Source: Defluviitaleaceae bacterium (GTDB lineage Bacteria; Bacillota; Clostridia; Lachnospirales; WQUN01). From it: DNA of 51,287 bases. This document shows, piece after piece, positions 45,408-51,287 of this stretch. The notes below the pieces were generated by a model. That model was not told the DNA's origin. It made no database searches and saw nothing but the letters and a program-made list of their open reading frames with translations. The position numbers and the translations under genes are program-made. The stretch is from positions 1 to 51,287 of the forward strand of contig WQVD01000021.1 of NCBI GenBank assembly GCA_009781755.1. The letters run 5' to 3'. The stretch's first letter is position 1. Every line of letters begins with the position of its first letter.

Positions 45408-45683
45408 AGCCCAATCGTCATTTTGTGCTCCGCGCGGTAGCGAATTAAATTGCCCAATGCCTACATCCGGCCAATTGATAACGATAATAATTGTGAGTAT
45501 GGTGGGGCTTTGGCCAAAATAAAGTATAGCTTCATGTCAATGCACCAGAGTTTGCCTGCAGGCAAGATTATCTTGACGATAAAAGTACTTTTGGGGTGTT
45601 TATGGAGCGAGGGCGGTAGTGCATTATTGATAATCGGCTTGTTTAAGAGATTGAAATCGCATTACCGAAAGAACGGCATTTAT

Positions 45684-47798
45684 CTATTCGTCATCAGAAC
45701 CTTTTGGGTTTCTTGTGTTTGCAAGAAATCCAAGCAGACGTTTTGCTTCCGCAAGTCGAATCGGAGCATCGCCGCCAAAAAGAACCTTTGCCCATATTTC
45801 ATCTGTCTTACGAATGACAGGGTTATTCAACGCAAAAAATTCAATGTTTGCAACCTCTTCAATTATTTCTGCTCTTTGTTCGAGAGCGATTTTGGAAAGA
45901 ATTGGCACAAAAGTTTCTTCAATATCCCCGACTTCCATTTTACGCATACCCTCTTGCGGCTTTGCGTTAATCTCACAAATGAGTTGGTAAAAAATTGTTG
46001 TAAACCACGAAGCCAAAATACTGGCATCGTCTTTGTTTCGAGCAGGAAAAACAACAAAATTAGTCGATACAACCACTTTGCTCTCTACGACATAAGCTCT
46101 GCCGAGTGCGCGGATGGCACGAGGTAATAAGGTTGCATATTTTGGTGTTGGTTTTGAAGACGTTGATTTCATAAGTCGGATTAAATCATCTTTTGATTTT
46201 ATTTTGCGCTGTTGCTGACTTTCCCTTTTAGGTAATGATATATAAAAATCAACTACCGCTGATAACTCGTCATCATTTATCTGCTCTGCATCAAAGCAAA
46301 CAGTATCCCCTTCAGAAACAAACAAAGTGTCAACCCTTGCTTTTTTCATAGCTGCAAACACAGGCAGAGTGTTAAATTTATTGTGAAGCCCTTTGCCTAT
46401 GTCAGCCATTAACAAATCGCTTGCGCCGCCATTCCCTGCCGGACCTCTTTTCCGAGGGAAATCATGTTTATCGGTGCATGAAATTTTGGCTAATTTATCT
46501 GATGTAACGAAATGCGATTGTTGGAACTTCGTTGCATCATCAAATTCTCTGCACACCTGCCGCCAACCATTTTTTACATCCTTAACCAATTGTTGCTTTT
46601 TTGTTGCCATACAGTCAATTCCCGGTGTTATAGATGCAAAATTGTCAAGTGCGAAATCTTGACTTATAACATCGCCAAACAAATTCAAGTCAATATCTTC
46701 AACTAAGCTAATGCTCGAAATAAATTTTACAGATTCAACAGGACTTCCGATTTGACCAAGAAGAACGCATGTTCCTTTTACAACACCCTCAAAGCGGCCT
46801 TCTTCGGGATATGAAAATACCGCTTTAAGTCCAAAATCATTGAGTAATAATTTTCGTATTTCAACAGCTTCCTTGCCTCTGGCAACGAGATGAGACTTTG
46901 GAAAAACACAGGATATAACTGTGTTAGGCTTACATTGATTACAAATGAGTTCTAAAAATACACCTTCTAAGCTCATTTGCCCGACATCAGTTGTCGCTTT
47001 TTGACCTTTAATCTTGTGTATCTTTTTCAAAATGGCTTGTTTGCGCTCACCGCAGTTGATGCCCGCAACAAACGGAGGATTCATTACAACGGCGACATCA
47101 TCAAAATAATCTGCCGGCAAATCCGCAACATGATAATCTGATATTAGTGCTGAATTACAATTGGAAATTATTTCGGAGTAATTTAACCCTATTCGCAAAG
47201 ACAAAAGTTCCAACAATCTCTCATTTACATCGTTTGCTTTAATTTGATTTGGCATAACTTCGAATATATCCGCCGCTGATGAAACCAACTTTCCACTTCC
47301 AGCTGCAGGGTCGCATATAAAGGAGCTGTCCGCAATCGCTCCTGTAATGCTCTTTGCGAGCGCTGCTACAACTCGTGCCAAATCAAGGTCGGTTGCAACT
47401 TCGCCATCGTGTTCTTTGTCTGATGAAATTATTGAATGTAGTAAATCAGCAATGGAATCGCCCGAAATATTTTGCTTGCCAAAATTTAAAATATTTTCAA
47501 GTACATCATTAGCTACAGCTATTCTTGACTCAAAATTTTGCGGTGAGAACGAAAATATTTCCTTGAAATTTACTGCGGCGGCTTCATTACAAATGCGTTC
47601 TATGTCATTCCGAAAAAATCTAACATCATAAGGTAGATCCTTTCTCTTTATCGTAAGGAATGCACCACGGATATATTCATACAATAGTACAACAAGACTA
47701 CTTTTCCACTTTTTATTATCATTTACCAAATTACGCATAAACGTTTCAAACTGTTCAAGGGTGGTTAAATATTTGTAACGGTCATCAATAAAAGCCAA
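45684..47798 (-). CDS. N6-adenine DNA methyltransferase (NPPF), C-terminal part of a split restriction-modification enzyme
   Basis: From TTG 47798 a 704-residue frame. An N-terminal helical region (1-130) precedes the methyltransferase: motif I ICDPAAGSGKL near 163 and catalytic NPPF near 239, in the order of gamma-class adenine methyltransferases of type I and IIG systems. The rest (about 400-650) should hold target recognition. The frame is continuous with the nuclease gene upstream except for one TAA at 47832-47834, and the 12 codons between (ERLADYFAHTIL) read as normal protein. It protects or modifies DNA at a sequence that cannot be predicted here. Confidence 0.85.
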   Translation of the reverse strand: MAFIDDRYKYLTTLEQFETFMRNLVNDNKKWKSSLVVLLYEYIRGAFLTIKRKDLPYDVRFFRNDIERICNEAAAVNFKEIFSFSPQNFESRIAVANDVLENILNFGKQNISGDSIADLLHSIISSDKEHDGEVATDLDLARVVAALAKSITGAIADSSFICDPAAGSGKLVSSAADIFEVMPNQIKANDVNERLLELLSLRIGLNYSEIISNCNSALISDYHVADLPADYFDDVAVVMNPPFVAGINCGERKQAILKKIHKIKGQKATTDVGQMSLEGVFLELICNQCKPNTVISCVFPKSHLVARGKEAVEIRKLLLNDFGLKAVFSYPEEGRFEGVVKGTCVLLGQIGSPVESVKFISSISLVEDIDLNLFGDVISQDFALDNFASITPGIDCMATKKQQLVKDVKNGWRQVCREFDDATKFQQSHFVTSDKLAKISCTDKHDFPRKRGPAGNGGASDLLMADIGKGLHNKFNTLPVFAAMKKARVDTLFVSEGDTVCFDAEQINDDELSAVVDFYISLPKRESQQQRKIKSKDDLIRLMKSTSSKPTPKYATLLPRAIRALGRAYVVESKVVVSTNFVVFPARNKDDASILASWFTTIFYQLICEINAKPQEGMRKMEVGDIEETFVPILSKIALEQRAEIIEEVANIEFFALNNPVIRKTDEIWAKVLFGGDAPIRLAEAKRLLGFLANTRNPKGSDDE

Positions 47799-47831
47799 AA
47801 TTGTGTGAGCGAAATAATCGGCAAGACGCTC

Positions 47832-48251
47832 TTAAAAATAAGTTTGTGATAACGAATTGAAATCAGCGATATGGACAATGCCCGGTTCGAGCATTTGCTG
47901 TACGACTCGTGGGCGTGTTGAGTCGAACCTAAAAGAAAAAGCATATTCAAGATTAGTCAGAATGTAATAAGGCTTACCGCCGCCAGCCAAATTCTGCACA
48001 TAAGACATGGCCTGATACTGATAGCGCGCACTATTAACATCTGCGGGCGTTTTTTTGACTTCAATAACACAGAGATGGCGCTTTGTTGCTTTGTGTCGGA
48101 TAATAAAATCCATCTCAAGTGTGCCTGTATACTTGTGGTGCAGAACTTCGTATTCCGTATCTTTAGAAATCATTTTTAATGCGTCGTTCAAAGCCTTTTC
48201 ACATATAGGGTGATATTTTCTAACCTCTGAATCGTTATATGAAATCCACAT
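47832..48251 (-). CDS. PD-(D/E)XK-like nuclease domain (HsdR N-terminal type)
   Basis: A 139-residue protein. D48 in EMDFII and E64-V-K66 in CVIEVKKTP make the D-X15-EXK pattern of restriction nucleases, close to the N-terminal domain of type I R subunits and type IIG enzymes. GGAGG lies nine bases before the ATG. It ends in TAA directly followed, in frame, by the methyltransferase. As a separate chain it has no recognition domain, so it would need to bind the methyltransferase, or the two were one polypeptide. Confidence 0.75.
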   Translation of the reverse strand: MWISYNDSEVRKYHPICEKALNDALKMISKDTEYEVLHHKYTGTLEMDFIIRHKATKRHLCVIEVKKTPADVNSARYQYQAMSYVQNLAGGGKPYYILTNLEYAFSFRFDSTRPRVVQQMLEPGIVHIADFNSLSQTYF

Positions 48252-48263
48252 TTTATTTGCCTC

Positions 48264-49358
48264 CTAAAAAAATTGTTGCTTTACCTCATTTGCCAATACA
48301 GCGGCTAACTTTGGTGGAACGGCATTGCCAACAATTAAGTTTCTTCCTTGCTTGCTTGACGAAACAATCACAAAACTATCGGGGAATGATTGTAGCCGCA
48401 GCGCTTCACGAACTGTAATCAAGCGGTTTTCACTGTAATGAATGTTGCAACCAACATTCGGTCGGTTAAAGTATGTATTTATCGTGTAGGAGGGTGCATC
48501 TTCACGCATACGCCCATAACAAGTTGTATGCCCTCCGCTTTTTTGTAAACGGCGTATACGCTCTGAGGGAACATCAAGTGGAACGTCCATGTAATTTCCA
48601 CCGGGGCGAACATGGCTAATGATATATTTGTCCAACTCACTCATTGTTGGAATAAAGTGTTCTGTTACACCTTTATTTTCAACCCTCATCATGCGTTGAT
48701 ATTCGGTTGCGGCGGGCTTTGTATACGCAACAAAAGCGTTAGTATCAACTACTGCGCTTGGCAAATCATCAAGTGCATCGAAAACATTTACAAATGGCGT
48801 TTTGTTCGCTGAAAGTTCTCCATGTGTTGGTGACGGAAAAACGAATGGTGCTTTGTATATTGAACCAACAATAATAACTCTTTTCCTGCGTTGCGGAATG
48901 CCGAAGTTACTTGCGTCAACAACTTCGGCACTAACCGTATAGCCTAAATCTTCAAAATCCTTTTTAATTATCGAGAATATTTTGTCGCCATCACAATTTT
49001 TCGCAGATAGTAAGCCTATAACATTTTCAAACAGAAATGCTTTTGGTTTTAGCGTTTCGATTATTTCAAGGTATTTCCAAACAAGTTTTCCTCGTAAGTC
49101 ATCCGTTTTTCTGTTGCCAGCCAGCGAAAATGATTGACAAGGCGGCCCACCGATAACAATATCGCAATGAGGTATAATCGTCGTATCTAAATCGTTAATA
49201 TCCAAACAAACAATGTGTTGTCCGATATTTCTTGCATATGTGGCGGCAGCGTTTTTTTCATTGTCTATCGCCCAGACAACATCAAAGCCAGTACTAATAA
49301 AGCCAAGGTCTAATCCGCCACCGCCCGAAAATAAACTGACAACTTTAATTTTGCTCAT
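48264..49358 (-). CDS. DNA cytosine-5 methyltransferase
   Basis: A 364-residue enzyme with all key motifs: motif I LFSGGGGLDLGF near 9-20, motif IV GGPPCQSFS near 74 with the catalytic cysteine, motif VI FENVIG near 112, motif VIII QRRKRVIIVG near 156, and motif IX-X at the end (TVREALRLQSFP, GNAVPPKL). The region of about 215-290 is the target recognition domain. ATG overlaps the upstream methyltransferase stop by four bases. It belongs to the restriction-modification operon. Confidence 0.93.
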   Translation of the reverse strand: MSKIKVVSLFSGGGGLDLGFISTGFDVVWAIDNEKNAAATYARNIGQHIVCLDINDLDTTIIPHCDIVIGGPPCQSFSLAGNRKTDDLRGKLVWKYLEIIETLKPKAFLFENVIGLLSAKNCDGDKIFSIIKKDFEDLGYTVSAEVVDASNFGIPQRRKRVIIVGSIYKAPFVFPSPTHGELSANKTPFVNVFDALDDLPSAVVDTNAFVAYTKPAATEYQRMMRVENKGVTEHFIPTMSELDKYIISHVRPGGNYMDVPLDVPSERIRRLQKSGGHTTCYGRMREDAPSYTINTYFNRPNVGCNIHYSENRLITVREALRLQSFPDSFVIVSSSKQGRNLIVGNAVPPKLAAVLANEVKQQFF

Positions 49359-50815
49359 CTCGCTCCCGCCAATCGAGTAGAACGCAAACGTTCATGTTTT
49401 AATTTAATTGTTTCAAAATCTAAGTCCTCATATTTTGAAATCAACATTGATATTTTGTTAATGACATCGGGGTTGCCACTTTTCGCAAGATTTTTTCCGA
49501 GTAAAGATAACGCATCAACGTCATCAGAAGAATAAAATTTGAGGTTCGGCAACATCACAGTTTCAACATCGTATTTTTGAAGTTTTAGCATACCGCCGCC
49601 ATAACTTCGCCCTGCAAGCTCAAGCTGTGTATAAATATAGTAATTATTTAATAGCGCAAACAATACATAAATGTCTATTTTGGGTGTTATTACATAAAAA
49701 TTATCTCTCGCAACTTTATTTGACTTATTGAGAATGAAACGCATATCACTTCTCACGATGTAACCAAATAAAATGCCATTACAATCGGGAATGTTTAAGG
49801 CGTACCAATTTGCCCCACGTTTAATTTTCATGGCTAATGTTTTGGGTTTTTGCGTTTGTTTAATTTTAATTTCCCAACTGTGCAAATAGTCTTTTGCTTT
49901 TTGGGATAACGCTTCATAACTGTCAATCAAAAATAGTTTGTCGCAAATTGCATTTGAGGTGCAATATCCCTTTACAGCTTTTGGAGTAGAAACAATATCT
50001 CGCAAGCTTACCTCATTTAAACATTCGAAGTTAGGGTTAACAAACATTTTATTGAAACCTGTCGTTAAACCACGCCGAATTACGGCATACTTATCAAACT
50101 GAACTTTATTATTTGTTGTTATATGGTGCTGTACGACAGGCCGTGCGCTTACTCCGTTTTCATCTATATTGATATAAAGAGTTTCGCAATCCTTAAAATC
50201 CATATTCTTACGCAATTTCAAAATTACAACATCAACCAATGCATCTTTTTCAAAAGCTTTACCAGTAATATGTATTTTTTTTTCAATGGAGCATTTTTGC
50301 GAAAGAACAGCCTTAAAAGCAGAACCACTTCGTGAGTTAATCCAGCTATCGGGAAAAATCACAATCAATTCGCCTGTTGGTTTCAAAATTTCTATCGCCT
50401 TCACTACGAAATACATATACAGGTTAGCTGATTTTGGCAAATCTGAAAAAATCAATTGCGATTGTAAAAGGTGCTTGTTCAATCCATAAGTTAAAAGGTC
50501 GTCAATTTTTTCATGCCTTATGTAAGGGGGGTTCATAATTACGCCGTCATACCTTGTCAAATCTTCACTTTGCAAGAAGTCAGCGTTATGTAGGGTTGAA
50601 TTGTTGCATTGCCTTGATACCAAATCAAATAACTGGGGATCAAGTTCAAAACCAACTTGGGAATAATCAGTTTTTTCAAAAAGACTGCGAAGAAAAACCC
50701 CTTCGCCGAAACAGGGGTCTAAAACAACACTCTTTGAAGGCAGCGTAAAAAGCGAAACCATATAATCCGCAACAATGCGCCTTGTGAAAACCTGCCCTAA
50801 ATTAGCGTTGCTCAT
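49355..50815 (-). CDS. N6-adenine DNA methyltransferase (NPPY, Eco57I/TaqI-like)
   Basis: A 486-residue enzyme. Motif X-like opening GQVFTRRIVADYMVSLF, motif I VLDPCFGEGVFL near 33, and catalytic NPPY near 95 (GVIMNPPYIRHEK) are visible. The C-terminal 250 residues resemble target recognition regions of TaqI-type enzymes (RRGLTTGFNKMF, AGRSYGGGML). It is the first gene of the restriction-modification operon, 130 bases behind the promoter. The AT-rich codon use differs from the rest of the window, a sign of transfer. Confidence 0.9.
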   Translation of the reverse strand: MSNANLGQVFTRRIVADYMVSLFTLPSKSVVLDPCFGEGVFLRSLFEKTDYSQVGFELDPQLFDLVSRQCNNSTLHNADFLQSEDLTRYDGVIMNPPYIRHEKIDDLLTYGLNKHLLQSQLIFSDLPKSANLYMYFVVKAIEILKPTGELIVIFPDSWINSRSGSAFKAVLSQKCSIEKKIHITGKAFEKDALVDVVILKLRKNMDFKDCETLYINIDENGVSARPVVQHHITTNNKVQFDKYAVIRRGLTTGFNKMFVNPNFECLNEVSLRDIVSTPKAVKGYCTSNAICDKLFLIDSYEALSQKAKDYLHSWEIKIKQTQKPKTLAMKIKRGANWYALNIPDCNGILFGYIVRSDMRFILNKSNKVARDNFYVITPKIDIYVLFALLNNYYIYTQLELAGRSYGGGMLKLQKYDVETVMLPNLKFYSSDDVDALSLLGKNLAKSGNPDVINKISMLISKYEDLDFETIKLKHERLRSTRLAGAR

Positions 50816-50946
50816 ATTACCATCCTTGTGGGTTATTAACCCCTGCTTGTTTGATTCGCAGCTTCCTTTGTTAATTTCGTTTTTCCATCAATGGGTTTGG
50901 AGCTGCCTACAAACTTTTTTAATAGGGAGGGGGAATGATTTATTCG

Positions 50947-50975
50947 ATTATATCATTGGGGTTGCGTAGGTTCAA
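50947..50975 (-). promoter_or_regulatory. Promoter of the restriction-modification operon
   Basis: On the reverse strand TTGAAC (50975-50970), a 17-base spacer and a perfect TATAAT (50952-50947). It begins immediately after a terminator for upstream transcription, so the operon is insulated. Confidence 0.7.
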
Positions 50976-50976
50976 T

Positions 50977-51005
50977 AAAAAAGCCCCGCGCGGGTTGCGC
51001 AGGGC
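50977..51005 (-). terminator. Intrinsic terminator of a reverse-strand transcript
   Basis: Reading the reverse strand, GCCCTGCGC pairs with GCGCGGGGC through a nine-base stem (one G-U), five-base loop, then six T residues. Confidence 0.85.
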
Positions 51006-51108
51006 ATGGACAATACGCGTTTCCTCATGGCTTGAGGCAACGCCGGGTGGTTCGGTTGTTATGTTTACCGAATGTCTTGTGTCGCAAGCACCCCATGGCA
51101 TTCAGTTT

Positions 51109-51146
51109 GCCGTTGGCTACGTGGTTTGTAGCTTGCGGCTTTTTTA
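51109..51146 (+). terminator. Hairpin with T-run on the forward strand
   Basis: GCCGTTGGCTAC (51109-51120) pairs with GTAGCTTGCGGC (51128-51139) except for a three-base internal loop, followed by six T. No forward gene ends here, so it may be only the first hairpin of the reverse-strand RNA or may end an unannotated forward transcript. Confidence 0.5.
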
Positions 51147-51164
51147 TTTTTGATGCGGTGGTTA

Positions 51165-51287
51165 CAGGCGGGCAGCCCATTATAGTACTTCCTGTGGTTG
51201 ACTCTCTCTGGCCAGAGGTTTTTGTGAGTCTGTAGTCCGGTGGTAACGATTCGATCCGGGGGCATGTGTTGTACGGGATGCACGCAG
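51165..51287 (-). repeat. Dispersed non-coding repeat, copy 2 (inverted, continues beyond window)
   Basis: Matches 8763-8905 of the forward strand, as described for copy 1. Its hairpin reads CTCT-GGCC-AGAG where copy 1 has GACT-GGCC-AGTC. The tail carries the TATAAT that would start the candidate small RNA. The remaining part lies outside the window. Confidence 0.75.

Larger units (their letters stand above)
50977..51172 (-). ncRNA. Candidate structured small RNA
   Basis: A TATAAT at 51184-51179 would start a reverse-strand transcript near 51172 that ends at the terminator about 195 bases later. Between them the RNA can form successive hairpins: GCCG/CGGC plus GCTAC/GTAGC at 51139-51109, TTCGGT/ACCGAA near 51075-51054, and CGTTGCCTC/GAGGAAACG near 51036-51012. 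No ORF fits. No -35 box is evident and I do not recognise a known RNA family. Confidence 0.4.

Noticed and set aside
45450..46127. 225-residue forward ORF
   Set aside because: It is antisense to the end of the methyltransferase gene, which has clear motifs, and shows no ribosome site or domain.
43569..47834. Stop-codon reassignment in this organism
   Set aside because: The two in-frame stops are different codons (TAG and TAA), and both, like TGA, clearly end many intact genes in the window.
50977..51172. 6S RNA, tmRNA or SRP RNA
   Set aside because: Size fits 6S, but the 5' and 3' ends do not pair into one long rod, there is no tag-peptide frame with CCA end, and the SRP loop sequence is absent.
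8763..51287. The two repeat copies as ends of one 42-kb mobile element
   Set aside because: They are inverted, but no transposase or integrase lies between them, the enclosed segment is full of housekeeping genes (uvrB, LCP), and copy 2 continues past the window.
1..51287. Prophage, integrase, transposase, rRNA or tRNA genes
   Set aside because: None of the proteins matches phage or transposase families and no rRNA or tRNA sequence was recognised on either strand.

Overview
The window looks like a chromosomal segment of an uncultured Gram-positive bacterium, most likely a Clostridia-type Bacillota. Most of it is close to half GC and genes are preceded by strong GGAGG-type ribosome binding sites. 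Typical Firmicutes genes are present: DUF1659-like/DUF2922 pair, LytR-CpsA-Psr protein, CotH proteins, a B. subtilis YvdJ-like protein in a maltodextrin operon, and XRE-TPR regulators with small exported peptides. I see no rRNA, tRNA, CRISPR array, transposase or phage structural gene.

Layout. 0-8.6 kb is housekeeping: a partial reverse gene, then deoD-metN-metI-TPR (tightly coupled), a reverse TSCPD/DUF3006/ComEC-like metallo-beta-lactamase cluster, an RlmM-like rRNA methyltransferase, and formate-tetrahydrofolate ligase with a clear terminator. 8.6-9.4 kb holds a repeated non-coding leader and the DUF1659-like/DUF2922 pair. 9.4-18.2 kb is an accessory region with two candidate peptide-signalling modules on either side of uvrB. 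Module 1 is an XRE-TPR regulator whose stop overlaps the start of a 50-residue exported-peptide gene; a frameshifted secreted protein and a small membrane protein lie on the other side of the regulator. Module 2 is a 636-residue regulator with two HTH-TPR units in one chain, converging on an operon for a radical-SAM/SPASM-like protein and a 51-residue exported peptide. The radical-SAM protein keeps the full SPASM cysteine set but has lost the CX3CX2C site.

18.2-33.1 kb is a complete starch/maltodextrin locus: LacI regulator with a palindromic operator at its own start site, membrane-anchored pullulanase, a cell-surface protein made of five CBM26-like modules, MalE-MalF-MalG, YvdJ-like protein, lipoprotein alpha-amylase with a CBM26-like tail, and cytoplasmic neopullulanase. 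Surface enzymes would cut polysaccharide, the CBM protein would hold it, the ABC importer would take up oligosaccharides (no MalK-type ATPase is present, so a shared one is needed), and the neopullulanase would finish them inside. 33.1-45.5 kb is a mixed region: HD hydrolase, ThuA protein, a frameshifted Gfo/Idh/MocA dehydrogenase, an XRE-DUF6273 protein, a second ComEC-like hydrolase, an LCP protein, DUF2461, DUF4956 with two CotH proteins, a gene with an early amber codon, a deaminase and an unrecognised protein.

45.7-50.8 kb is an AT-rich restriction-modification operon on the reverse strand: adenine methyltransferase (NPPY), cytosine-5 methyltransferase, a PD-(D/E)XK-like nuclease domain, and a second adenine methyltransferase (NPPF) in the same frame as the nuclease and separated from it by one TAA. 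The last 470 bases hold the operon promoter, a candidate structured small RNA on the reverse strand with its own terminator, and a second, inverted copy of the repeat seen at 8.76 kb. In that repeat a short hairpin is conserved with compensating base changes.

Most promising for follow-up: the two peptide-signalling modules (especially the SPASM protein without a radical-SAM site next to an exported peptide and a tandem HTH-TPR regulator), the covarying repeat with the candidate small RNA, and the nuclease-methyltransferase split by a stop codon. Several accessory genes are broken, so gene decay or sequencing error must be considered for each.
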